64,000 bases of DNA from Rhopalosiphum padi (lineage: Eukaryota; Arthropoda; Insecta; Hemiptera; Aphididae). Each line of letters starts with the position of its first letter. Position 1 is the stretch's first letter. A program made the translations under genes and the position numbers. Of the stretch, positions 39,401-51,493 are shown in pieces. The notes below the pieces were generated by a model, which worked only from the letters and a program-made list of their open reading frames with translations, was not told the origin of the DNA and searched no databases. The stretch covers positions 47,470,152 through 47,534,151 of the forward strand of contig NC_083597.1 of assembly GCF_020882245.1 (NCBI RefSeq), written 5' to 3'.

Positions 39401-42400
39401 TTATAACAATAATACTTATAACTATAATATCTAGTAAGAAATTAAGTACCTACTGTACTTTAATGAGAAAACTTATATGGAAGTCCAGGGTAGTCTACAA
39501 CTTAGAATTTAATAACAACTTTAAATAATTATCATGTAGTTATTTAAAATACCTAAAAATAATACTATGAAAGAGCAGTGAAATATATTTTAAGTAATTG
39601 AATTTGTATTTTAAAACATGTATATACGTATGAACACATATTTGTTATATTATAACTGCTTGTATTCGCTGAGTTAAATTAATTTCTACTGTCAATTGGG
39701 CCCCATTTTGGGTATGCATTTACGTGTTATTTAGAAAATGAATGTTTTTGGTCAAAATAAACGTATACTATACATAATATACGTCAGTATCGATAATAAT
39801 ATTAAGTTGTTTTTACGTTGTTTAGTCAGTGGTCTGCATAACGTTAATAATTATCGTTCGACAAAATTAATTTGTGGTAATGGCGTCACAATCGTCACAT
39901 ACACTGTATATTATGCACTGCATACGTTTTAATGTTGATGTCTCAAAATTAACAACATATTAAGACATATAGTTTAGGAAAAATTATTTTTATGACAACC
40001 ATAATTTAACTGTATGTTGGTTTTAATATTAATAAAAACCATTAGATTAGTATTACATAATTCATTTATGAATACACAATTCATATTCGGTCTCTGTATA
40101 CATGCGACAAATTGAAAAACATGTAAAATAATTTACATAATAGGAGTGTTAATAATACTATGAAATAATCGTACATTTTATATAATAATAACTAAGTGAT
40201 TGTATATCGTTCTAGGGACCTGAGATTTAATAAAATAAAAGATGTCGAACCGAAAACATTAGCTCATCTAACAGAGTTAAACACTTTGTAAGTAGTTTTA
40301 TTATATACACATTAAATTCATAAATAAACAATAAATATAATCCAAAGTGTAAACATATTTTCAGACTGTTGAACAACAATAATATAAATGAACTGAAAAA
40401 TGGTGTATTTGCAAATCTTTCGAAGCTTCGATTATTGTAAGAATACAAATTACCAAATACTGTTAATATTTTATGATGTATGTTCATCAATGTTCTATAA
40501 TTAATAATTTATTTATTAGATATTTGTATAAAAACAAAATCGAAAATATCGAGCCTAGGGTTTTTAATAACTTAACGAGTTTGGAACAGTTGTACTTGCA
40601 TTTCAACAAAATTCAAAAGCTCAATTTGGAAATGTTTCAGGGACTTACAAAACTGGAAAGACTGTAAGTATCAATAAGTACATTTTTCTTATGATCGTAT
40701 AATTATGCATATAGCCTAGTGAAATAATGAAATTATATATTTTTTAAATAGATTTTTACACAACAACAAGATAAGAAAGATTCCACCAGGTACATTTGAT
40801 TCATTAACGTCATTGGCTCGTTTGTAAGTTGGCATAAGCTATGTTCAATATAAATAAATTAATACATTATATATAATAATTAATAATAATAATTGTTATA
40901 ATACATTTTTATACTTCCATTGTTTGAACTATTGCGTATCTAAACAGAACAAAAATGCTTTTTATTATAGACGGCTTGACAGCAACCTGTTGACGTGCGA
41001 TTGCGATATATTGTGGTTGGTAAACGTACTGAAGAAAAGTCACAACTCGGGAGAAGAATCCGGTCAGTTCACGGCTACGTGTCAGTTTCCCGTCGAAATG
41101 AGCGGAAAATCGTTAATGGAAATGACCGAAGATGATTTTCATTGTAGTGAGTAATCGGTTTAATTAACTATATGCTTTATATAATATAAAATATAATGTA
41201 TGTTTAATCTATGCCAATATTGCCTAAAATAGTAACGTATTTATGTTGTACGTTTTGGGGTTTCAGATGAGTTGCGGTTTAAAGAAGAACCTAATGACGT
41301 GACCGTGTCGTTCGGAGGTTCAGCGTTTTTCACATGCAAGGTGGAAGGCAACCAGAACGTGAAAACGATTTGGACTCGCGATAAGTAAGACTTAAACGAA
41401 ACAAAGTATATTGAAATCAAAAACGTATAACACAACGCGACTAAATCATATTTAAATGTTCCTACATGTATTGTATATTATTATGTTGTGTGTGAGCAGT
41501 AACGAGATTGATATGAGCGATTCGAGATATTCGATGACCAACGACGGGCTAATGATCAAATCCACATCGTTGAAGGATGTCGGAACGTATGAATGCATGG
41601 TAAAAAAAGAAAACGTCGAGTTGAAGTCACGACCAGCCAAAATAATATTAGAGTCAAATGCACCAACCGGCTGTAAGTGCATTTTGCCTTAATGGATTAT
41701 TATTGTTTAACTGTTGTCGGGAATGAGTTGTTGTGTATATATATATATAATGTGATGAATTTGACGTATGTATTTTTTATATTATTGTACATTGTATAAT
41801 AGCACCTCCGGAAATAATCGTAGAACCGGGCCACAAGACGGTATCGGTAGGCGATCAGTTGCGACTCGCGTGTGAAGCCATTGGAGTGCCTGAACCATCT
41901 ATAACGTGGGCCAAAGACGACATCAATATAGAATTTGGCCAAAGAGTACAGGTACAATTTTTTCGATCAAAAATTGTTTAAGTTTAGTAGGTACGAGATT
42001 AATTCTCGTAAATTGTTGTTATGTAGTGATTTAACAATTTCAAAAATACATATACACAATTTTTTATATAAGTGTGAAAATAAAATGTTGAACATTTTTT
42101 GTAAATTAGTTTGATTAATATTGTTAACAATTCATAAACATACAATAATTTATCATTGAATTTAAATTTAACACATTCATTACAATGACTTATTGAATGA
42201 TGAAGAAAACTCGATACTCCGTTTTTTTTTAGAACTTATTGTAGTGCAATCAACTTTTTTTATTTATTTTTCTTTGTTATAATAATTATTGCACTATTGA
42301 TTAAAATGTTAATCTTTACTCATATTTTAACTGTATAGGTATTTCAAAACAATACATTGATTATATCGAAAGTGGAAAGGACGGACGTCGGTCATTATAA

Positions 42401-45400
42401 ATGCGTGGCGTCCAATTATCTGGGGAGAGTATCTTCCGAGGCGATGGTTAACGTAAACGGTAATATCCTGTATATACTCGCTTATATTATCATACAAGTT
42501 TATTATATTATCTAAAACTTGTATGATTTTTGATTTGGCTATCCCTTAGTTGTTTTGGGGTTAATCGAAATATGTTTAGGAGTACAGTTCTATTTATAAA
42601 ATATATATTTTTTATGTTATGAAATATAAGTATAATAATTTGTAAATAAATAGACTCCTATATAATGCGTATTAACATTTAACAATAATATTTTATAATA
42701 ATAATTTTTTTCATTATATCTTCCAAATATAATAATCAGATAGGTATTATTTAATTATATAATATAAATTATTTAGTAGATTTTTTTTCTTTCTAATATT
42801 TTTTTATATATTAATCTTTATGTTATTATTATATATACGTTCCGTATAACTCTGTGACCTGTGGTCCAATGACCTCCTTTTATAAATAATTTTTCTCAAA
42901 ATGTCAGCCAAATATTTTTATTTAATTAGAAGCAACAGTGGTTTTCTTTAATTTAAATTCTTCTGTATTAATTTGAGTTGATAACAACTTTTTGGTAAAC
43001 TAAAATAATAATTAGACAAATAATAAGAGGTAGACTATAAAAAAAATAAAAATTGAAATATACTAAAGTGGCCTTTATAATTTTTTTCCCCAAATCGATA
43101 TTTGTCGTACTTAGCTCCACCAGTCATCGTTAGTGCTTCCCGTGATATAACCGTGAAGACTGGTGCTACTGTTGAACTCCAGTGTCTGGTTGAGGGCTAT
43201 CCGAAACCTGTTGTAACCTGGTTCAAAGACGGCCGTTCGGTCATACCGGGTCCGAGGACATCGTTCCACAACGAAAGTATTTATTATATATCTTTATTTT
43301 CTATCTAAAAAAAGAAAAAAATGTATCCTAAGACTATAATATTATATTGTTATTGATTCCTATTCACGTTTTCAAATGTTTAAGGAACAACATTGCGTAT
43401 TGAACACGCTAAAGACGGTGACAGGGGTATGTTCACGTGTTTGGCTCAAAATTTGGCCGGGTCGGCCGAGAGCAACATCGAAATAAAGGTCAGAGGATAC
43501 GGCCCCAGACGTCCAAAGCTTTTGATAAAGCCATTTGATATGGAAGCCCCGCAGAGAACGAGCATCGAAGTGCCTTGTAAAGCTGACGGAGATCCTACGC
43601 CAAACATCACGTGGACCAAAGATGGTGTTGATCTTGTTCAAGATCAAAACCACAAGTTAGTACAAAATACAAATTATTTATTTTATTTTCTAATAGATTT
43701 TATGTAATTTCGCTATACACGTAGGTACTTTATTTTTGACTGTAATGTATTTTTTAAAAAAACTTGCCAAATAATGATCCATTACATCATAGATACGTAA
43801 GAAATAATAAAGGTTGAATCCTTAAAGTTATGTAAGGTTAAGTATAGATGTTGTAAATTATTTTTATCTTTGTAGCTTTGATATAATATATTTTACCTAT
43901 ATTTTTAATCATTTTCGAAAATACTATTGGAAAAAAATAAAAATATTTTAAAATAATTTGACTTAAAAAAAATTTCAAATATATATATATTCACCAAAAC
44001 TAAAAAAAAACTAAATTAATTATTAAGATAATAAAAAAAAAAGTAATAAATAAATGTGAAAACATAAATAGCAATAAATTATGAAAAAATATGCTAAATA
44101 AAGTTTGTTATTCCTTTTATGAGATTATACAAAAAAAAAGTAGGCAAGTCTACATCGATTTGCTGTACATAAGGTTTCGAGTGGGTCATAATAATTATGA
44201 GTGTGTTAAATTTGACTTCAATGATATTATATCATGTATGTATACGAAAAATGATTTTAAGCGGAGTCGATGTTCACCCTATATTACTGAGTACTTACCT
44301 AATGATATGTTTTTTTTACCTATATATTGCATTTATTATATTCTTAATATTTAATTATTATAATAATATATTTTTATACCGTAGGTATAGGTACTCAATA
44401 TTTAACAACATATTTTTATAAATACTGTACAACAGTAAAAATAAATTTATAGCATCTATAAATAGATAATATAAATTTTAAAATAAATAGGTTTAAATTC
44501 CTATGAATAATGTTTTTAAATTATAACAAAATATTGAACATCGTTATTTTTTGTTTTAATAAATAATTTTGTCTAAATTGAATTTAAATTGTTTATAAAA
44601 AATAATTGTTTAATTTTTTAGATTTTATGGTTTCAGGAATAATTTATAAAGAATCTTGGTTACATTTTCAAAACTTAGTAAAAATGAAAAGATTTTACAA
44701 ATTTTGTCAAAATTCTTCTTCAGATGCATATAAAAATATGTTTATATATTTTTAATATTTTATAGAGATACAAGATCAACTAAGTTTTCAAAAATGTTGA
44801 CCCAGCGAATAATTTTTTATTAACATTTATGAAAACTGAGCTAAAAAAAATTGAAATATTCTTATGTCCCCTAATAAAAAAAATACGATAATATAAGCAT
44901 TTAGTGAAACTTTGAAGTATCTACGATTATTCGTTTTTGAGTTACATAAAAATCTCTATTTTTTTTTTAATTATTCAGATTATAAAATTACTTTTAGGAT
45001 TATTTTACTTTTAACTTCCATAGTATCAACTAAATTTATTTTACTACTAGAAACCTCCTACATTTTTAAATAGAATCATTTTTAGTGCCCCAAAAAGTGT
45101 TAACACACATAAAAAAAAATTTGTTAGATTTTTAGTACATTAATAATGAGTAGATATAAAAAATAATTATTGATTTAATGGATTTTAGAATCAACAGCGT
45201 TGGAAGTTTACGCTTGTTCAACATATCTTTCGCTAATTCTGGTGTATACGAGTGCACGGCCAAGAATATACACGGACAAGAGTCAGCTAGAGGCACAATT
45301 GCGGTTCTAGGTAATTACATATTATATATCGCACAATTTTGTTACTACACTTTTATATATTTATATATTAAATAATTATTCCAATACAGCTAATCTAATA

Positions 45401-48400
45401 ATGTATCAAGGGCATTGATCGTTGATAATTTTATAGTATAATTCAACCAAATGGGCACATTTTTAAATGTTATAATTTATAACATATTATTTGTTTATAA
45501 AAAACCAAAAATGTATTATACTGTGTTTCGATACTGGACTAAACTTACGGATGAACATTTAGAACAGTGTCTTCAATTAGTGGCGAGCAATTAATATTTT
45601 CTATATCGTGTTTATTTATTTAAAATTATACAGATATTATTATTTATTATCAAATACGTTTCTTATACAAGTATAAATTTTATTCTCTAAACAATTTTAG
45701 CATATACCTATATAAATAATACTAATCATGTACTAATCACACTGCCCGTCAAGTCGATATCCCAAGGAAAAGTATTATCTTGGTGAAAATTTATCAAAAA
45801 GAAATTGACCATCCATGTTATTTAGTAACAATTTTAAATTTACAATTATTTAAGCAATATTTATTGCTTGATATACATTTGTAATGATTTTTACTATACT
45901 AATATTATTTACAGTTTTTATCAAAATAATAATAATTTTAATTCGATTTCTATACAGGTGACGTGTTGGAACAATCTCCCGGTGACCGTTTCGTCAATTT
46001 GGCTTTCCACGAAGCCAATTTAGAAGTCGATAGAGCAGTAAACGCTACGATTAATTCTTTATTCGGTTCCGATGACAAAATTATGAATCCAGAAAAGTTG
46101 ATGAGAATGTCTAGGTTTCCAGATGTAGTTGCCAGAGATGTGGCCAAATCTGCCGATATTTTCGAAAGAACTTTAGCAAACGTCCGAAAACACGTACAAG
46201 CCGGACTCAAAATTAACTTGACCGAAAGTAATAATTATCTTTTAATTTTTTTTTTTTTTTGTATTAATGTTTATAGGCAGCACCGAATATAAATATAATT
46301 TATTTCTGTTCTATAGATTTTTCTTATAGAGATCTATTATCAGTGGAACAATTAGACTTGATTGCAAATCTATCCGGATGTCTGAAATACCAAACAAAGC
46401 CCAACTGTAGTGACATGTGTTTTCATACCAAATATCGGACTATAGACGGCACCTGTAACAATTTACAAAATCCGTTGTGGGGATCGTCACATACGCAATT
46501 CAGGCGAATTTTGAAGCCAATATACGAAAATGGATTCAACACGCCGATCGGTGAGACTTATGATTAATAATATTAATAATAACAATAATTTATGAAAAAT
46601 ACTTGCTTTGGTCAAATAACCATTGTCGTATATTTTATAGGCTGGACTAAAGGTATGAAGTACTATGGCTTCGAAAAGCCCGGTGCCAGACTAGTGTCGA
46701 CATCAATTATTCGCACGAACGAAATCACCTCTGACGAAGAAATCACGCACATGGTAATGCAATGGGGTCAATTTTTGGACCATGACTTGGACCACGCTAT
46801 ACCGTCGACTACTAAAGAGAGTTGGGAAGGTTTGTGGAAATCTATAATAAACATAGTGGTTTTAAACTGCAGTAAACTGCAGTAATCTGTTGGTTGTTAC
46901 TGATAAATTAATATTGTACACATAAGCGTCTATTTTATATTTATAGGTCTGGACTGTAAGAAAACATGTGCCTATTCTTTTCCATGTTTTCCGATGGACG
47001 TACCACTAAACGATGATCGCATAAAAAATCGGAGGTGTATGGATTTCATTCGAAGCAGTTCCATTTGTGGCACCGATACGACATCAGTGTTCTTTGATAA
47101 GTTACAGCCTAGAGAACAAATTAACCAATTGACGGCTTTCATCGATGGTTCACAAGTACGGTTGCAAAAAATAGTTGTTTTGTTGGTAATAAATAACATA
47201 CATTTTAATCATATAACAAATTTGTTTAAAGATCTACGGATTCACAAATGATCGTTCGTTTATATTACGAGAAGTTCAAACTGGTTTTGGTCTTATGCGA
47301 GGAGGTATATCCTCAACTTTCGGTAAAGAAATGTTACCAATAGCCGGAGCCGATGAAGTGGACTGTAGAAGAGACCTAACGGAGAGTGATACGGGATGTT
47401 ATTTAGCTGGTGATATTCGAGCAAATGAACAGGTAATATCGTCCGACTGGATTTTAGAAAAAATAATAAAAATTATCAACCATTACTAAAAAATAAATTA
47501 ATTAATATTTAAGGTGGGTTTATTGGCCATGCACACAATTTGGATCCGAGAACACAATCGTATCGCTAGAGAGTTACGCACAATTAATCCGCATTGGGAG
47601 GGAGACATTTTGTTTCACGAAGCACGGAAAATCGTGGGCGCGGAATTGCAGCATATAACCTACAAGCACTGGTTGCCCTATGTACTAGGACCTAAGGGCA
47701 TGGATATGTTAGGCCAATATCAAGGATACGACCCAACCGTAAACCCGTCTATATCCAATGTGTTTGCCACAGCTGCCCTTAGATTTGGCCATTCTATCAT
47801 TAATCCGGTTTTGAGCCGACTCGATGATAACTTCACTACTATTCCACAGGTAAAGATATTCTAGTATTTTACTTAGTAGAAATAGCATTGAAATGAAACT
47901 TAAAGAAATTTTATTATCGTACATAGGGAGATTTATCCCTGGGAAAAGCGTTTTTCACACCATGGCGTTTGTCCGACGAAGGAGGTACAGACCCATTGAT
48001 GCGTGGATTTTTTGCTGTACCTGCTAAAAGAAAAATGCCCAGACAGAACCTGAATGATCAGTTAATCGATCATTTATTCACATCAGCACATGCTGTATCA
48101 TTAGATTTAGCGGCGATGAATATACAACGTAGCAGAGACCACGGTATTCCTGGTTACGCCGAATGGAGAACAGTGTGTAACATGTCTAGAGTTGAAAGTT
48201 TCGATGATCTCAAAAACGAAATCAGTGATAATGAAGTGAGAAATAAACTCAAGGAACTGTACGGTCATCCAGGTAAGCCAAATTTGTCTTCTACTGGCTA
48301 CTTTCAAATAAAATTATTTTTTTTTTTTTTTTTATTAGGTAATATCGATGTTTGGGTCGGCGGAATTCTCGAAGATCAAGTAGCAGGAGGTAAAGTCGGT

Positions 48401-49291
48401 CCATTGTTTCAATGTTTATTGATAGAACAGTTTAAAAACTTGAGAAATGGTGATAGGTGCGTTAATTTGGTAAAATTGTTAGCTTGTATCAATTTTTTGA
48501 CATTTTTTTTTTTTTGTAGATTTTGGTATGAAAACCCTTCAACTTTCAGTCCAGCAAAACTCACACAAATCAAACAAGCGTCACTAGCTAGAGTTCTCTG
48601 CGATAACGGGGATAATATCACTCTGACATCTAGAGATGTATTCAAGTTACCAGAACTACAATCGCCCAAGTTATTACCATGCAAATCGATTCCAAGTATT
48701 GACCTAAGACTTTGGTTTGAATGCAATGGAGGTATAGACATAATATAATATTATAAATATATTACATGACTTTTGATAATTTATATAAAAGACATACCTA
48801 TGTATTTTAGATTGTCCCGGAGAAAATGCGTCTAAAGAAATAGATGAACTGAGGTCTAAAGATGCATTGGCTAAAGTAATGAATATGACTGAGGGAAAAC
48901 TAGAAGGTCTAAGGTCAGTAGTTGATGGGCTTAAATTGGACATTAAAAGATTAAAACGCGAAATCAGACATTTAACAAAATCAAGTAAAGGTGGTTGTTA
49001 TGACGACACAGTTAAAAGGAGGCGCAGAGAAGGACGTACTTGGGCTTCTAAGAAATGCACTAGATGTGAATGCCGAGTAAGTTATTATAATAATAATTAT
49101 CTTTTTTTAAACGTTTTACTACTATGTGTATGTTGAAATAAAAAATTAAACTGCATGTATTACTACCTACTATATTATATACCTATTTGATTTTCTCTGG
49201 AATATTCTTGCCCAAGAGAACAAAATTAGTGTAAAATATAAATAACTTTTTTTTTCAGAATTCTCAAATATTGTGTCAAAGTTTGTGTTGA
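21685..49291 (+). CDS. Pxn: Peroxidasin, 24 exons, 1411 aa, complete
   Basis: Secreted extracellular-matrix haem peroxidase. In the family it uses peroxide and bromide to form sulfilimine cross-links in collagen IV of basement membranes. Domain order read from the joined exons: signal peptide 1-23, LRRNT 25-38, five LRRs 57-176, LRRCT 177-235, four Ig domains 236-607, linker 608-700, animal haem peroxidase about 700-1290, coiled-coil-like helix about 1341-1367, partial VWC 1375-1411. This is the diagnostic peroxidasin architecture. The 24 exons total 4236 nt, and every junction is GT/AG and keeps frame. Human and fly peroxidasins are about 1480-1530 aa, so this one is slightly short, mainly at the C-terminus. 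Exon coordinates are in the block entries below. Identification is near certain; a few junctions could move by a codon, and the true start could lie upstream in frame. Confidence 0.96.
30930..31260 (+). mobile_element. Jockey-like non-LTR retrotransposon relic (RT C-terminal part)
   Basis: From 30930 the frame reads S-D-P-T-A-K-Y-L-G-V-T-L-D-K-R-L-T, then a stop where Trp is usual, then N-Q-H-I, the Y-L-G-(V/L)-x-L-D-x-(R/K)-L-x-W-x-x-H-I motif at the end of jockey-type reverse transcriptases. About 200 bases on, near 31203, T-L-H-N-D-L-H-I matches the segment that follows in these proteins. Multiple stops, frameshifts and a GT/G-run insertion (31111-31128) show it is dead. It lies in peroxidasin intron 1, sense orientation. 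Confidence 0.75.
31111..31128. repeat. (GT)n followed by a run of eight G
   Basis: GTGTGTGTGT directly joined to a G-run inside the jockey-like relic, where it interrupts the reading frame. Confidence 0.85.
33406..33432. repeat. (TA)n microsatellite
   Basis: A 27-base TA run in peroxidasin intron 1. A similar run lies at about 30146-30164, with ATGTATAT beyond. Confidence 0.9.
36346..36370. repeat. (GGGC)n simple repeat in intron 1
   Basis: Five to six GGGC/GAGC units in an otherwise AT-rich intron; G-runs of three at 4-base spacing. Confidence 0.85.
37867..38259. mobile_element. Decayed TIR element in peroxidasin intron 1, about 393 bp
   Basis: Left end AGTGATTAAAAAAGCATG...CTCATTT and the reverse complement of the right end AGTGATTCACCTAGCATA...CTCATTT agree at AGTGATT, AGCAT and CTCATTT(C/T)T with equal spacing, so imperfect terminal inverted repeats of about 40 bases. 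The tip AGTGATT is shared with the 2734-3140 element, suggesting related families. No coding capacity. Confidence 0.55.
40216..41146 (+). CDS. Pxn: Peroxidasin exons 2-6: leucine-rich repeats and LRRCT
   Basis: Exons: 40216-40287, 40365-40436, 40520-40663, 40752-40823, 40971-41146. Exons 2, 3 and 5 are exactly 72 nt and exon 4 is 144 nt, i.e. one or two 24-residue LRR units each, all with phase-2 borders, the classic one-repeat-per-exon pattern. Repeats end in the typical N-x-I-x-x-(I/L)-x-x-x-x-F-x-x-L-x-x-L spacing (residues 57-176). Exon 6 encodes the LRR C-terminal cap starting N-L-L-T-C-D-C and ending H-C, phase 1. The introns are 77-147 bp. In peroxidasins the LRR region contributes to matrix binding. 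Confidence 0.95.
41267..45310 (+). CDS. Pxn: Peroxidasin exons 7-13: four Ig domains
   Basis: Exons: 41267-41384, 41500-41672, 41803-41951, 42339-42459, 43115-43276, 43385-43655, 45189-45310. Ig1 is exons 7-8 (residues 236-332), Ig2 exons 9-10 (333-422), Ig3 exon 11 and the start of exon 12 (423-513), Ig4 the rest of exon 12 and exon 13 (517-607). Each shows the C2-set hallmarks: Cys in strand B, a Trp about 12 residues later (e.g. T-W-T-K-D-G), and Y-x-C in strand F (Y-E-C-M, Y-K-C-V, F-T-C-L, Y-E-C-T). The intron between exons 12 and 13 is 1.5 kb, carries no exon and looks like repeat-derived AT-rich sequence. The Ig domains are needed for matrix placement and collagen IV cross-linking in studied peroxidasins. 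Confidence 0.94.
45958..48731 (+). CDS. Pxn: Peroxidasin exons 14-22: linker and animal haem peroxidase domain
   Basis: Exons: 45958-46227, 46317-46550, 46641-46829, 46947-47155, 47232-47432, 47514-47849, 47927-48272, 48339-48456, 48520-48731. Key residues by analogy with myeloperoxidase: Gln819, Asp822 (haem ester), distal His823 and Ca-binding Asp824 in Q-F-L-D-H-D; the calcium loop Thr901, Phe903, Asp905, Ser907; catalytic Arg971 and haem-ester Glu974 in R-A-N-E-Q; proximal His1068 in R-F-G-H-S. The position after Glu974-x holds Gln rather than the myeloperoxidase Met that forms the sulfonium link, as expected for peroxidasins. The conserved M-N-I-Q-R-S-R-D-H-G motif is in exon 20. All haem-binding residues I can check are intact, so the enzyme is predicted active. 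Confidence 0.96.
48811..49291 (+). CDS. Pxn: Peroxidasin exons 23-24: helical linker and truncated VWC
   Basis: Exons: 48811-49076 and 49259-49291 (last exon only 33 nt including TGA 49289-49291). Residues about 1341-1367 carry leucine/isoleucine heptads (K-L-E-G-L...L-K-L-D-I...L-K-R-E-I-R-H-L), a likely coiled coil consistent with the trimerising linker of the family. The VWC cysteines are C1375, C1395, C1398, C1400, C1407 and C1411. The chain ends on the sixth cysteine, where other peroxidasins continue with a CxxC...CCPxC half. A run of four arginines (1382-1385) after Val-Lys is a candidate proprotein-convertase site. An alternative last exon was not seen in the next 500 bases. Confidence 0.85.
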
Positions 49292-49492
49292 AACGGATAA
49301 TTAAAGATACTGTAAACAGATCAATTTTTTTGTGTATAGTTAAATCAAATCCAACAACCTAATACACAATGTGTGATACCAGGTTTCATAGACCAAATTA
49401 ATTTTATATTTTTATGTATAATATCTAGTTAAGTAATATTGTAAAATATTTTTGATTTTTTGTTACTTAAAAAATATTTTGAACTACAACAA

Positions 49493-49498
49493 AATAAA
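49493..49498 (+). terminator. Pxn: Candidate polyadenylation signal of peroxidasin
   Basis: AATAAA lies about 200 bases after the stop codon, in AT-rich 3' UTR-like sequence, followed by T-rich DNA. It is the first canonical hexamer after the stop that I noticed. AT-rich context makes chance hexamers common. Confidence 0.5.
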
Positions 49499-49499
49499 T

Positions 49500-51490
49500 A
49501 TTGATTAAATTTCTATGCATCATGCTTTTTTCAATTAGTGATATTAAAATGAAAAATTAAAATTGTACCAACATATTAATAACTTAAATAGAAAATATAT
49601 ACATTATATTATAACTAATTTGATGTTTTAATTTCTATTTAAGTATTCTATACTACAAATCTTTCTCCTTAAACTCTTCAATCAGGAATAATAAGAACCT
49701 ATTGCTTAGTATATTTAAATATGCAATAAAAAAATTTTATTTAAGTATTATGTAAAAAGATACGACTTTTTTTTATGCCCTAAAATTTAGCAAAAATGCA
49801 ATATTTATAATAATTTAGGTACAATAATTATTTGTAATATTGTTAAACCAAAGAATTTAGCATTTCAAATTTCATTTTTACAACAAAAAAACTGTACCTA
49901 GTTTACAATATTATACTGTGATAATGTCATGTCTGTATTATATTATGTCTTTATAAAAATATAAATAATTGAACAAACATTAACAACAATAATTGGTAAA
50001 CGATAGATACTTATTTAATGTTTTGACTGTTTTGTTATTTGATAAGTAATCAAATATTATTTATTCATTTTAATCTTTTTTTCTAATTTCTAGAAAATGC
50101 ATAGTAATAATTGTGTGATTAGTGAAAAATGCACTTAAAAAAGAAGTAAAACAAAATACGAACTAAAAGAAGAACTGAGCTAAATATGAAAAATCAAAAA
50201 TTTGCCTTAAATTTATTTTATTATGTAATTCTTTTTTAAATAACTGTATACGATATTCTCGGAGTGTGGACACTGGACACATAGTACTAATTTTGTCAAA
50301 ACTTAAATTAAGTATATATATGGACATATGGTAAGTATTGTCAGGCCGAAATAAATATTTTATTATTGAAATGTGAAACAATTAGCGTGTTTTGCTAGAT
50401 AACAAAATTATTGTTCTTAGAAATTCAAAAACATTATTGGCTCTAACTTGGTCAATTTTTATTCAATTTTAATATATTTTTTCTCGACTGTTTAAAAATT
50501 TGATCAACAAATGGCTCTTACAAATTTAAAAAACTAATTGCATAAAAAATGTTTACTAGGTTAGTAGTAACCTCGAATTATATGCCATTCAATCAGAATT
50601 TCTATACTCATAACTGTAAAAAAAAAACGTATTTAAATATATTGATTCTCTATACGGAGATATTATGGGCGATACGGGACTTTTGGGACATATGTTGTAT
50701 AGATAACAATTTAGATAAACAAGTGAGGCAAAACCAAACGATAAATCATAAAACTAAAATGATAACTGGTGCCAAGACCTAGAATATTAATATGCCTCCG
50801 CTACCCTGTCGCTAGAGGGATCACCGGATCTGGAGTACGACAAGCGCTGCTTACGAATTGCGTCCCGTACAAAAACGTGTAAATATTAATTGCGTCCCAA
50901 GGTTTTTCTTGAGTACGGATGAAATGCGTTCTAAAATGTATAAAAGCGAAATAAAAACGATTGCGTTAAAACTTTGATAATTTTCTTATGATTTACGTTC
51001 TGTAAAACAACATAATTATTGTCATATTGCAATGTTAACAGTCCACTACTCTACACATGTTAATTTTTTTTAAACCAATTGCGGCGAGTGAATTTAATAC
51101 TGTGTACAGTGAATAACAACGTGATTAGCTATAAATTTATAATCTGTATGTAATTAGTAGTAGTAATTACTATGTAATTATTATTACAGACAGTCCTAAG
51201 TCTATACGAAAATGGGAAGGGAAAATTATTTATTTTATTTATATAAAATTGGATTCAGCCAATATAAATCAATACTACAATCCAATCACCGATCATTTAT
51301 TATAATCAAAAATTTAAAAAAAAATATGTGGTCATATCAAGTAACACATATATTTCCACTATTGAATGTGAATTATAAATTTTATTACTAAAATAATAAT
51401 TAATAAATATTATGTATGCGAAAAATAAATAAATAATTTTTAATCTCAATTATATAATATAAAAATTAAAATGCATAAGTATTTTATAAT
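49500..51490. other. AT-rich intergenic downstream of peroxidasin
   Basis: Mostly featureless. At 50790-50980 a GC-neutral stretch repeats AATTGCGTCCC twice (about 50857 and 50889), possibly the end of an old repeat. ORFs are short and unsupported. Confidence 0.5.
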
Positions 51491-51493
51491 TTT

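Larger units (their letters stand above)
21855..40215 (+). other. Pxn: Peroxidasin intron 1 (18.4 kb)
   Basis: It is bounded by GTAAGT at 21855 and AG at 40214-40215, phase 2, and separates the signal/LRRNT exon from the LRR exons. It is two thirds of the gene's length; all other introns together are about 5 kb. The interior is strongly AT-rich, with no exon I could place in peroxidasin. It contains a jockey-like RT relic (30930-31260), a TIR element (37867-38259), TA and GGGC simple repeats, and a few GC-richer patches near 31560-31740, 32900-33000, 33480-33650 and 38280-38700 that could be enhancers or unannotated transcripts. The ORFs in it are short and resemble nothing I know. Confidence 0.85.

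Noticed and set aside
43372..43653. Minus-strand ORFs overlapping peroxidasin exons (also 47199-46972, 48307-48107, 48741-48409)
   Set aside because: Shadows of the real + strand exons.
44540..45100. AT-rich sequence in the 1.5-kb intron 12 resembling interspersed repeats
   Set aside because: No second copy in the window and no termini, so it cannot be supported from this sequence alone.
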